A DNA stretch of 64,000 bases from an uncultured Collinsella sp. (GTDB taxonomy: Bacteria > Actinomycetota > Coriobacteriia > Coriobacteriales > Coriobacteriaceae): assembly GCA_958415525.1 (NCBI GenBank), contig CATYZE010000005.1:1-64000 (forward strand). Direction: 5' to 3'. Made by a program: the position numbers and the translations under genes. Under the pieces are notes generated by a model. It was not told the DNA's origin. It did not search any database and saw only the letters and a list, made by a program, of their open reading frames with translations. Positions 25,650-33,754 of the stretch are shown one piece after another (the stretch's first letter is position 1; each line of letters starts with the position of its first letter).

Positions 25650-25730
25650 TTTTTGGGACGGGGCTATTTTGACTGCTTTTGCCAATCTGGTCGTCCGGGT
25701 AGTCAAAAGTAGTCAAAATAGCCCCGCCTC
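25650..25730. repeat. Inverted repeat before the SRP RNA
   Basis: GACGGGGCTATTTTGACT at 25658 pairs with AGTCAAAATAGCCCCGCC ending at 25728. Related GGGACGGGG wording occurs in the palindrome at 56473-56614. Confidence 0.75.
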
Positions 25731-25785
25731 AAATTAGCTATCTTGCCGTGGCGGGCGGGAGCGGGTAAGATATACCGAGCGCCTA

Positions 25786-25890
25786 GCGCGTTTGATGGGT
25801 TCGGATGACGATATGTTCCGAATCTGGTCAGGTCCGGAAGGAAGCAGCCATAAGGAGCCTCTGTCGGGCATCCGAATCCATCGAGCGCGC
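25786..25890 (+). ncRNA. ffs: Signal recognition particle RNA, small bacterial type (4.5S)
   Basis: The universally conserved core GTCAGGTCCGGAAGGAAGCA with the GGAA tetraloop partner lies at 25828-25855. The flanks GCGCGTTTGATGGGTTCGG and CCGAATCCATCGAGCGCGC close the long helix. It binds Ffh to target membrane proteins. Ends are set by the helix and are good to a few bases. In many Gram-positives tadA, ffs and dnaX follow one another. Here tadA precedes as expected, but dnaX does not follow. Confidence 0.93.
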
Positions 25891-25934
25891 TATTTTTGCG
25901 CGGTTTTACCAAGCCGCGCAATGCTCGACGCTGC

Positions 25935-26034
25935 GCGCCACCCAGGGCGACAATTTGTCATTCAAAAGGCAAGGCATGACCAGAAGGTCTATGCCCTGCC
26001 TTTTTCATGCCAACTTGTTCGCCCTGGGTGGCGC
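25935..26034. repeat. Nested palindrome after the SRP RNA
   Basis: Outer arms GCGCCACCCAGGGCGACAA at 25935 and TTGTTCGCCCTGGGTGGCGC ending at 26034. Inner stem AAAAGGCAAGGCAT at 25964 and ATGCCCTGCCTTTT ending at about 26004. Same two-level design as 21786-21910. The region 26035-26199 shows nothing else. Confidence 0.85.
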
Positions 26035-26199
26035 TCGCTGGCGTTGCCAAAACATCGATGAGCCATTTTCCGGGCGTGATGAGCGTCTCGCTGGTCCTCG
26101 GCTGCGCCTGCGGGATCGCTCGACTACCAAATATCTCGCCGCCGGCCGGGCCAAATCGTCCAAAAATCACCCGTAAAGGCGCATTTATCTGAATAATTT

Positions 26200-26305
26200 A
26201 ATCCCGTGCTTTGTGCTGCTTGCTGGCGTTGCCGGGAGCGCGGTGGCCACGTGGTTCATGAGACGGCGGTGCTGTCTCCTTTTTTGCGAGTAAAGAGGTC
26301 CGTTT
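26200..26305. repeat. Diverged direct repeat, left copy
   Basis: This 106-bp stretch (starting AATCCCGTGCTTTGTGCTGC, ending TAAAGAGGTCCGTTT) matches 27824-27928 over its whole length with scattered changes and small indels. The pair brackets the three damaged genes between them. Confidence 0.75.
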
Positions 26306-26432
26306 GCGAACGAGCTTCGACTACTGAAGATGCGATGTTCGCACTAACGACATAACGTAATTACGGCATTGTTGATTTACGCACAAATTGAAGAAATCTA
26401 AAAGATGCGTCGATTTCACTTCGCCCACAGCG

Positions 26433-27338
26433 TTACGGCGCGAGAACGTCCAATGGAACAACTTGGACGCCGCGGTCGGTAACATAGGCTTGTGAACCAA
26501 ATCCAATAATCGCTACTTTAGAAACCGGCGGGGTGTTTCCGGCAGCAACCATCCGCTCTTCGACGGCAACAAGATTGTCAGATGCCTCTTCGATTTGAGC
26601 GGAACTGAGCTTGACCTCAACGGGAATCCACATCCCACCTGGTGCCGCTATGACAGCGTCGACCTCAAGATCGCGGGAATCGTGATAGTGATAAAGGCCC
26701 ATTCCGTTTGCCCTCGCATAGACCCATAGATCATGAAGCGCCAACGATTCGAAAAGCAGCCCAAGTGTCTTGAAGTCTGACAGCAACGTCTCCACAGTCG
26801 CCCCGAGCGCAGCCGCCGCAAGCGACGGGTCGGCAAGATGATGCTTACGCGCCTCCCTCAGATGCACCGGAGGTCTCATCGCGGGATTCCATGCGGGGAT
26901 ATCGCAGACGAAACTCAATCTGCTAAGAAGGGATATGTATGATGCCGCTGTTTGTCTCGATACGTCGCCACCCAAATCGGCCACAAGCGTCTTGAGCGTC
27001 GCAAGAGTGGATTCGTTGCGCGCCAACGATGCGATGACGGCTTTCACTTTCTCAGGATCTCGTCGAGAGCCATCGACGTGGGGGATGTCTTCCTCAGCGA
27101 CTATCTCGATATATCGTTTTGCCGTCGCGGACGCAATTCGCGCGTCACGTCCAATCGACGCCGGCCATCCACTGCAAACGATGCGCTCGGCGATCTCGGC
27201 AGAACCCATCGATCCGAAGGCGCCACTGAACTTTTCGCCAGAAATGATGCCCGACAGCTTAACCGCACCGCTAGATTTCCCAAGTTCGAAAAGCGTCATG
27301 GTGTCCATGCGCAATTTTTTTGGCATAGTTTTCACCAT
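26433..27338 (-). pseudogene. 5'-truncated AAA/DUF4143 ATPase
   Basis: 301 codons remain. They match the back part of AAA_14/DUF4143 proteins: the end of the ATPase domain (RMDTMTLFELGKSSGAVKLSG), a winged-helix part (VSRQTAASYISLLSRLSFVCDI), HHLADPSLAAAALGA, and a PD-(D/E)XK-like end (DLEVDAVIAAPGGMWIPVEVKL). About 130 N-terminal residues with Walker A and B are missing, so ATP cannot be bound. The sequence upstream of the ATG is a set of repeats, not coding. A stable truncated product is possible but loss of function is likelier. Confidence 0.75.
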
Positions 27339-27350
27339 TGATTACCAGCG

Positions 27351-27407
27351 CATTTAACCAAATTTACGGTTTTCATTTAACCAGATTTACGTATTTCAGT
27401 TAACGAG
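27351..27407. repeat. Tandem 23-bp repeats upstream of the truncated ATPase
   Basis: CATTTAACCAAATTTACGG at 27351 and CATTTAACCAGATTTACG at 27374 are adjacent copies of 23 bp, with a third partial copy (CAGTTAACGAG) at 27397. The AT-rich, evenly spaced copies just before a start codon look like an operator or promoter region. Confidence 0.65.
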
Positions 27408-27447
27408 ACAGATTAAACATGAACGAGCCAGGTCAGATGAGAATCAT

Positions 27448-27603
27448 CTACTCGACACCGCGCATGAGCTCCGAAATGGTGATGTGAAAGCCGTCGGCAA
27501 TCTTCTTGAGATTTGAAAGGCTGACATTGCGCCGCCCGACCTCAATGCTCGCGTAGTAGGAGCGATCCATCTCAATCAAATTAGCGGACGGAGTGCCCGG
27601 GCT
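27448..27603 (-). pseudogene. Fragment of an XRE-type helix-turn-helix regulator
   Basis: About 50 codons match the end of an HTH_3 domain (YYASIEVGRRNVSLSNLKKIADGFHI, shown here as separate parts YYASIEVGRRN and LSNLKKIADGF). The first helices and any start codon of the domain are missing. Upstream, the frame runs into unrelated sequence, so this is a remnant. Confidence 0.7.
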
Positions 27604-27702
27604 CGTTGCGCCTAGGGCGCGGCGGGGTCGGCGACGTCGGAGGCGATAAAGCCGATGCCCGCGAGAACGATGCCCGCGGCAATAAGCCCGCCCGCCACGG
27701 CC

Positions 27703-27825
27703 AACATAGAGTTCAGCAAGTGGGTGACCGTGTTCGGCGACGACAAGATGGCGGCGGCTGTCGTGGACAGGCTCGTCTACACGGGCAGACTCGTGGAGTT
27801 CAACGGCGCAAGCTGCAGAATTGAA
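27703..27825 (+). pseudogene. C-terminal fragment of IstB (IS21-family helper ATPase)
   Basis: About 41 codons read NIEFSKWVTVFGDDK, AAAVVDRLVYTGRLVEF and NGASCRIE, the typical end of the IstB helper of IS21 elements. It breaks off exactly where the right direct repeat begins at 27824. No istA is present. This is evidence of a past IS21-like insertion. Confidence 0.7.
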
Positions 27826-27928
27826 TCCCGTGTTTTGTGCTGCTTGCTGGCGTTGCCTGGGCATTGATGGCTACGTAGTTCAAGAGACGTTGCTGCTGCT
27901 TGGATTTTGCAGTTAAAGAGGCCCGTTT
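27824..27928. repeat. Diverged direct repeat, right copy
   Basis: Matches 26200-26305 along its length. Its end overlaps the terminator of the next gene (TAAAGAGGCCCGTTT). Confidence 0.75.
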
Positions 27929-27960
27929 CCCCGGTTTTGGTTGGGGAAACGGGCCTCTTT
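27915..27960 (-). terminator. Terminator of the frameshifted surface protein gene
   Basis: AAAGAGGCCCGTTTCCCC pairs perfectly (18 bp) with GGGGAAACGGGCCTCTTT. Confidence 0.8.
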
Positions 27961-28004
27961 TGCCTCTGGGTTTGTGGATTGACGAAGGTGATGCCCGCCG
28001 GCAA

Positions 28005-28996
28005 CTACTTTGAGTTCTTGATGCGGCGTGTGGCTGTGGCGGTTAGTCCGAGGCCTGCTGCGGCGATTCCTGCGAGTGCGATTGCGCTTGGCGTTGTGTC
28101 GCCTGTGTTTGCGAGCTTGCCGGCGGTCGTATTTGCTTGCTTGCCGTTGCTCGAGTCCGTTTGCTTGGCGGAGCTCGGTGCGGCGTCTTTGCCGGTCGCG
28201 GGCGAGCTGGCGGGCTGTGCCGTCTCGGCCGGTTGCGTCGAGCCGGAGGGAGGCGTTGTCTCGGTCGGTTGCGTTACCTCGGGCGAGGTGGCTTTGTCTG
28301 CCGCGGCCTTTGCCTCTTCGTATGCCTTGCAGGCGTCGTCATAGGCCGTTTGCGCTTTTTTCAAATTGTCGAGGAGCGCATCTCGCTTGGCTGTCTCTTC
28401 GTCGATATCGGTTTGACATTTTCCGCATTGGCTTCGAACTTCGCGACGACACTTTCCTGGCTTTCGAGCCGGCGTTGGTAGTGGTGAAGATCATCTTCAC
28501 AAGATTTTTCTCGCCTTTCTGCCGACATGATCTCACTTCGCAACTGCTTAATAGTTTCGTTAGAAGCTCCGTCGCCGATTGCCTTATTTAATTCTGCCTG
28601 AAGGCCGCTTGTCCGGTTGTGGGCCGCGTCGTATCTGGCTTGGGCTTCATTGACCTGCGCTTGTAGGTAAAGAAGAGGTCCCCTTGAGTCGTCGGCTTCC
28701 TTCAGCATCCTGTCGCGGAGCGATTGCAAATCGGTAATCACATGCTCGATAGTCTCTAATATCTCAGGACCTGCGGCGTCTTTTGCGGCCTCGAGGTTTT
28801 TGAGCGCTTCCTGCATGGCTGCATACGCTTTTTCTTTTGCGGCGGCCGCATCTTCCGTCTGCAAGGCAACTGCATCGATGGGGGAACTGGTTTCCGCCGC
28901 TATCGCCGTTGCGGGGGCGATTCCCGCGACAAGTGCCGCGGAAAGGGCGATGCCCACGGTTGCTCGTCTTGCTCTTCTTGCGAGAATGTCGTTCAT
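28005..28996 (-). pseudogene. Wall-anchored coiled-coil surface protein, broken by a frameshift
   Basis: The first frame (28996-28361, 211 codons) has a signal peptide (VGIALSAALVAGIAPATAIA) and a long charged coiled coil (EKAYAAMQEALKNLEAAKD onward). It ends with an out-of-frame tail and TGA. The second frame (down to 28005) continues the coil (ETAKRDALLDNLKKAQ, AYDDACKAYEEAK), then has a Pro/Thr/Ser-rich wall spanner and the sorting signal LANTGD, a hydrophobic helix and RRIKNSK. The second frame is open upstream of the first stop, which points to a one-base indel near 28365-28430 more than to two genes. TTG at 28364 overlapping the TGA could also allow reinitiation. Confidence 0.75.
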
Positions 28997-29098
28997 CTCG
29001 GCACCTCATTTCAAGGGTTGGCGACTCACTTGGTAGCACTAAGGTAAGTATATCAGGCGATTAACCTGCTCTTGAATCTCGCCAGAAATAACGAGCTG

Positions 29099-29128
29099 TT
29101 TACTCGTCTTTACTCGTCTTTACTCGTC
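29099..29128 (+). repeat. Three 10-bp tandem repeats over the exporter promoter
   Basis: TTTACTCGTC is repeated three times without gaps. The last copy supplies a -35-like TTTACT (29119) 18 bp before TACTAT (29143-29148). Loss or gain of one copy would leave that spacing but change upstream context. Such short repeats are prone to slip. Confidence 0.7.
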
Positions 29129-29192
29129 TTTTGGGGCGGCAGTACTATCATGGTTCGAATTGAGTGTGAATGATGATAGGGAGCGCCTTTTT

Positions 29193-31064
29193 ATGATTGA
29201 GTTGCTCAGGCGTTTCGGCGGTAAGTTTCGCCGATATATGGTGATCGGTCCTGCGTGCAAGTTGATCGAAGTGGTATTCGACCTACTTACGCCGCTGGTG
29301 ATTGCGCAGATGATCGACAAGGGCATTGGCGCGCACGATGTGAACGCCGTCGTCCACTACGGTATGCTGCTTGGCGCCATGGCTGTGATCGGCATCTCGT
29401 TTACGCTCGTCTGCCAAAAGATGGCGGCGCTGACCTCGCAGGGCATGGGCACCGATATTCGCGGCGCACTCTATGGGCACATCAATAATCTGAGCTATGC
29501 CGAGCTCGATCGCTTTGGCACGCCGTCGCTCATCACGCGCATCACTAACGACGTCAACCAGGTGCAGCTGGCCGTGGCGTTGGGCGTGCGCATGCTTATC
29601 CGCTGGCCCTTCCTAGCGGTGGGCTCCATGGTCGCGGCCCTCGCCATCGACCTTAAGCTCGGCATCATCTTCTTGATCTGCACGCCCGCTATCGGCCTGG
29701 TGTTTTGGTTTGTCATGGCGCGCTGCATCCCGTACTACAAACAGCTGCAGGCAAAGCTCGACCGCATCGCGCTTATCTGCCGCGAGGGGCTTTCGGGCGC
29801 CCGCGTGGTCCGCGCGTTTGTGCGTGAGGACCACGAGCGTGAGCGTTTCGCCCAGGCGGCCGATGACCAGGCACATGTCGCCATCGCGGTCGGCAAGCTC
29901 TCGTCGATTCTCAACCCCGTCACGTTTTTGGTGATGAATCTGGGCGTGTGCGCCATCCTGTGGGTGGGCGGCATCCAGGTCAACGTGGGCGAGCTCACGC
30001 AGGGCCAGGTCATGGCCTTTGTGAACTACATGACGCAGACCCTCACCTCCATCGTCTATGTCGCCAACCTGGTCGTGGTCTTTACCAAGGCGAGCGCCAG
30101 CGCGTCGCGTATCAACGAGGTGCTCAACTGCGCGCCGAGTATCACCGACGACGGCAACGAACCGGTCGCCCTGCCCAAGCTGGGCGCAGCGGACAATGCC
30201 GCTTCGGTCCCCGCGCTGAGCATGAGCCACGCGAGCTTCTCCTTTGGCGCGGGCGCGGCCAACGCCGTCGACGATGTGACTTTGGAGCTGCCGCTGGGCA
30301 AAACGCTCGGCATTATCGGCGGTACGGGCAGCGGTAAGTCCACGCTCGTCTCGCTTATCCCGCGCCTGTACGATGCGGGCACCGGCAGCGTGAGCGTGAT
30401 GGGTGCCGACGTGCGCACCTGGCCGCTCGATCAGCTGCGCCACGTGGTCGCGACCGTCCCGCAGCGAGCGTCGCTGGTGAGTGGCACCATCCGCAGCAAC
30501 CTGACCTGGCGCGACGAGGCGGCGACTGACGAGGAGCTTTGGACGGCGCTCGATATGGCGCAGGCCAGCGAATTCGTGCGCAACAAGCCGCAGGGCTTGG
30601 ATGCCCCGGTCGAGGCGGGCGGCAAGAACTTCAGTGGTGGCCAGCGCCAGCGCCTGACCATTGCGCGCGCCCTGGTGGGCTCGCCGCAGATTCTGATCAT
30701 GGACGACTCCGCCTCGGCGCTCGACTTTAAGACCGACGCGGCGCTTCGCCACGCCATTCGCGAACGCAGCGTGCGCGGTGCTGCCGAGGGCGGGCTGCCG
30801 CTGACCACGGTGATCGTGAGCCAGCGCGTCTCGACCGTGCGCGATGCCGACATGATCTGCGTGCTCGACCACGGCTCGGTCGCGGGCCTGGGCACGCACG
30901 ACGAGCTGTACGCAAGCTGCCAACTCTACCGCGAGATCTGCCAGTCGCAGCTCCGCCGCGAGGAGCTCGAGGGCCAGCAGGGGAGCGCGGCGTCCGCGTC
31001 CGTCCCAAGTCCCGCGTCCGCCTCAACCGCTCCTGCATCCACCTGCGCAAAGGAGGGCTGCTAG
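29193..31064 (+). CDS. ABC exporter half-transporter, degenerate site subunit
   Basis: 623 residues. Six membrane helices (about 1-300), then Walker A GGTGSGKST near 376, signature FSGGQRQR near 480 and Walker B ILIMDDSAS near 500. Asp replaces the catalytic Glu, so this is the degenerate half. A Ser/Ala/Pro-rich tail of about 35 residues ends the protein. ATG at 29193 follows AGGGAG. The longer reading from TTG 29160 overlaps that site. The partner begins right after the stop. Confidence 0.92.
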   Translation: MIELLRRFGGKFRRYMVIGPACKLIEVVFDLLTPLVIAQMIDKGIGAHDVNAVVHYGMLLGAMAVIGISFTLVCQKMAALTSQGMGTDIRGALYGHINNLSYAELDRFGTPSLITRITNDVNQVQLAVALGVRMLIRWPFLAVGSMVAALAIDLKLGIIFLICTPAIGLVFWFVMARCIPYYKQLQAKLDRIALICREGLSGARVVRAFVREDHERERFAQAADDQAHVAIAVGKLSSILNPVTFLVMNLGVCAILWVGGIQVNVGELTQGQVMAFVNYMTQTLTSIVYVANLVVVFTKASASASRINEVLNCAPSITDDGNEPVALPKLGAADNAASVPALSMSHASFSFGAGAANAVDDVTLELPLGKTLGIIGGTGSGKSTLVSLIPRLYDAGTGSVSVMGADVRTWPLDQLRHVVATVPQRASLVSGTIRSNLTWRDEAATDEELWTALDMAQASEFVRNKPQGLDAPVEAGGKNFSGGQRQRLTIARALVGSPQILIMDDSASALDFKTDAALRHAIRERSVRGAAEGGLPLTTVIVSQRVSTVRDADMICVLDHGSVAGLGTHDELYASCQLYREICQSQLRREELEGQQGSAASASVPSPASASTAPASTCAKEGC

Positions 31065-32924
31065 ATGAATCCGTATACTTCTTCCGGCTCGGTCGCCACG
31101 ATGACGGCCAATGTGTCCGGTAATGATAACCTTAACGACCTGGGCGATGGCCCGCGCCAGCCCGGCGACCCCGAGCGCTATCCCGTGGGCGCGGTGACCC
31201 GTCGCCTGATGGGCTACGTTCGTCCACACCGCATTTCGTTTACGGCGTCGTTTGTGAGCGCCGCCATCTCGGTGATTCTGCAGCTCTACACACCCATCCT
31301 TATCGGCGAGGGCATCGACCTTATCGTTGCCGCCGGACGGGTGGACTTTGACGCGCTGCTGCCGCTCGTCACCAAGCTCGCGCTGGTCGTGGTGGGTGCC
31401 GCGGCCTTCCAGTGGCTGCAGGGCTATTGCGTCAACCGCCTGTCCTACGAGACGGTGCGCGACATGCGCGTGGAGGCGAGCGACAAGCTCAGCCGCATGC
31501 CGCTCAGCTTTATCGACAGCCATGCCCACGGCGACCTTATGAGCCGCGTGGTCAACGACGTCGACCAGGTGGGCGACGGTTTGCTGCAGGGCTTCACGCA
31601 GCTCTTTACCGGCGTCATCACTATCGTGGGCACACTCGCGTTTATGCTCTCCATCAACCTGACCATGACGCTCGTGGTGGTGCTCGTCACGCCGCTCTCC
31701 ATCTTTGCGGCCGGCGCCATCGCCAAGCTCTCCAACAAGAGCTTTACGGCTCAGCAGCGTATTCAGGGCCAGCTGGGCGGTCATATCGAGGAGTATGTGG
31801 GCGAGCAAAAGCTTGTGGATGCGTTTGCCTACGGCCCAAATGCGCAGCAGTGCTTCGATGCCCTCAACGCCGAGCTCTACACGGCGGGTGAGCGCGCGCA
31901 GTTTATGGGTTCGCTCTCTAACCCCGGCACGCGTTTTATCAACAACATCATCTACGCCGTGGTGGCCGTGATTGGCTGCGTGGGCGTGATCACAGGTGTG
32001 CCCGCGGCGCTTACGGTGGGCGGCGTGCAGATTTTCCTGTCCTACGCCAACCAGTACACCAAGCCGTTCAACGAGGTCACCAACGTCATCACGCAGATCC
32101 AGACCGCGTACGCCTCGGCGCGCCGCATGTTTGCGCTGCTCGATGCGCGCGAGCAGGAGCCCGACGCGTCGGACGCCGTAGAGCTTGCCGCCCCGCAGGG
32201 CGAGGTTTCGTTTGAGCATGTGGACTTTAGCTATGTGCCCGACCGCAAACTGCTGCAGGACATCTGCATCGATGCCAAACCCGGCATGCGGTTTGCCCTG
32301 GTCGGTCCCACGGGCTGCGGCAAGACGACGCTCATCAACCTGCTGCTGCGCTTTTACGATATCGATGCCGGGCGCATCGTGGTCGACGGGCGTTCCTCGC
32401 GCGACTACACGCGTGAGAGCCTGCGCCGCGCCTTTGGCATGGTGCTGCAGGACACCTGGCTGTTCGAGGGCACGGTGGCCCAGAACATTGCCTACGGTTG
32501 CCCCGACGCCACGCGCGAGCAGATTATCGAGGCGGCCAAGCGCGCGCATGCGCATAAGTTTATCGTGCAGCTGCCCCAGGGCTACGACACGGTGATCGGC
32601 GAGGACGGCGGCACGTTTAGCCAGGGCCAAAAGCAGCTGCTGTGCATCGCGCGCGTCATGCTCACCGACCCGGCGATTCTGCTGCTGGACGAGGCAACCT
32701 CGAGCATCGATACCCGCACCGAGCTACAGGTGCAGGCTGCATTTGACGAGCTCATGGCCGGCCGCACGAGCTTTGTCGTGGCGCACCGCCTGAGCACGAT
32801 CCGCAACGCCGACTGCATCCTGGTCATGCGAGACGGCGAGATTATCGAGCGCGGCACGCACGACGAACTGCTCGCGGCAGGCGGCTTCTACGCCGACCTC
32901 TACCGCAGCCAATTCGCCCAGTAA
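31065..32924 (+). CDS. ABC exporter half-transporter, catalytic subunit
   Basis: 619 residues. A 40-residue leader precedes the membrane domain. Walker A GPTGCGKTT near 414, signature FSQGQKQL near 518 and Walker B LLLDEATSSIDT near 540 with the catalytic Glu. It begins at the base after the stop of the upstream half (GGAGG ribosome site inside it), so the two are co-translated. No regulator lies beside this pair, unlike the MarR-linked pair at 14990-18743. Confidence 0.93.
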   Translation: MNPYTSSGSVATMTANVSGNDNLNDLGDGPRQPGDPERYPVGAVTRRLMGYVRPHRISFTASFVSAAISVILQLYTPILIGEGIDLIVAAGRVDFDALLPLVTKLALVVVGAAAFQWLQGYCVNRLSYETVRDMRVEASDKLSRMPLSFIDSHAHGDLMSRVVNDVDQVGDGLLQGFTQLFTGVITIVGTLAFMLSINLTMTLVVVLVTPLSIFAAGAIAKLSNKSFTAQQRIQGQLGGHIEEYVGEQKLVDAFAYGPNAQQCFDALNAELYTAGERAQFMGSLSNPGTRFINNIIYAVVAVIGCVGVITGVPAALTVGGVQIFLSYANQYTKPFNEVTNVITQIQTAYASARRMFALLDAREQEPDASDAVELAAPQGEVSFEHVDFSYVPDRKLLQDICIDAKPGMRFALVGPTGCGKTTLINLLLRFYDIDAGRIVVDGRSSRDYTRESLRRAFGMVLQDTWLFEGTVAQNIAYGCPDATREQIIEAAKRAHAHKFIVQLPQGYDTVIGEDGGTFSQGQKQLLCIARVMLTDPAILLLDEATSSIDTRTELQVQAAFDELMAGRTSFVVAHRLSTIRNADCILVMRDGEIIERGTHDELLAAGGFYADLYRSQFAQ

Positions 32925-32952
32925 GCAAGACCGTGGGACATGTAACGCAGCG

Positions 32953-33430
32953 CTAGGGCGCGAGCGTGTCAACGGGGGCAACGATGATGCCCTCGGGCGT
33001 CGTGTGGACCGGCATGCCGAACCCGATGACGATAAGCTTAGCCGCTGGCGGCTTCTCGCCGCGCTCGACCAGCTTGCGCTCGAGCCGAAGCAGGTTTGCA
33101 GATGCCTCGGGGATTTGCGAGCTTCCGAGTTTTACTTCCACGGCAATCCAAGTTCCATCTCGCCTGTGAATCACGGCATCGACCTCGAGATCGTCGGCAT
33201 CGTGGTAGTGGGATACCGATGAGTCATTTGCAGCGGCAAGAGAAGGGTCGGCGAGGTGCCTTTTTGCACCCTGCCGCAACCTTACCGGCGACCTAAGCGC
33301 CGGATGCCAAGCCGGGATATCGTCGATGATATTGATTCGTCTCAGCGCATCCATATATCTGGAGACCGAATTCTTCGAAACGCCGGTACCGATATCTTTG
33401 ACGATACCTTTTGAGACGTCGGGGTCTTGA
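32953..33430 (-). pseudogene. Remnant of a second DUF4143 ATPase
   Basis: The C-terminal part is readable (IIDDIPAWHPALRSPVRLRQ, HLADPSLAAA, DLEVDAVIHRRDGTWIAVEVKL). Upstream the frame continues without a start through VSKNSVSRYMDALRRI. Compared with the copy at 26433, about 38 residues after HLADPSLAAA are missing, an in-frame internal deletion. The whole ATPase part is lost. Confidence 0.75.
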
Positions 33431-33489
33431 ATGTGAACAATAAGATGCGTATCAGTTCTCGATTTGTCGCGAATCTCCGCGAAAGCCTG

Positions 33490-33530
33490 CGAACCATCGC
33501 GAAATCCTGTGGCCCATTCGCGATGGTTCG
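33490..33530. repeat. Hairpin CGAACCATCGCGAA
   Basis: 14-bp perfect inverted repeat (33490-33503 with 33517-33530). It lies in the gene-free stretch 33431-33689, where nothing else certain is visible. Confidence 0.75.
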
Positions 33531-33689
33531 ATGATGGGACCGACTATACCGGTTTTTCGATATGGCTATGGCAGTTTTTATATATCGAGTGAGCGCGAAG
33601 GGCCAGAAACTCGACTCGCGGAGGGGGCGGCGGCAACCCGCTGGTGAAGGGAGTTAAGTTGGCGGGTTCGATCTCCCGGTTCTAAAAAT

Positions 33690-33727
33690 ACTCAGTATAC
33701 TGAGTGATTTTACTCAGTATACTGAGT
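33690..33727 (+). promoter_or_regulatory. Two identical 16-bp palindromes before the DUF4143 ATPase gene
   Basis: ACTCAGTATACTGAGT, a perfect palindrome, occurs at 33690-33705 and 33712-33727, centre to centre 22 bp (two helical turns). TATACT in each can serve as a -10 box. The AAGGAGG site and ATG follow 12-28 bp later. This is a convincing twin operator. The protein that binds it is not known. Confidence 0.75.
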
Positions 33728-33754
33728 ATTTAAGAAACAAGGAGGTAGATTGAC

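Noticed and set aside
33600..33685. tRNA gene or tRNA remnant
   Set aside because: GGCGGGTTCGATCTCCCG resembles a T arm, but the arm does not pair well, and no acceptor stem or anticodon arm can be drawn.
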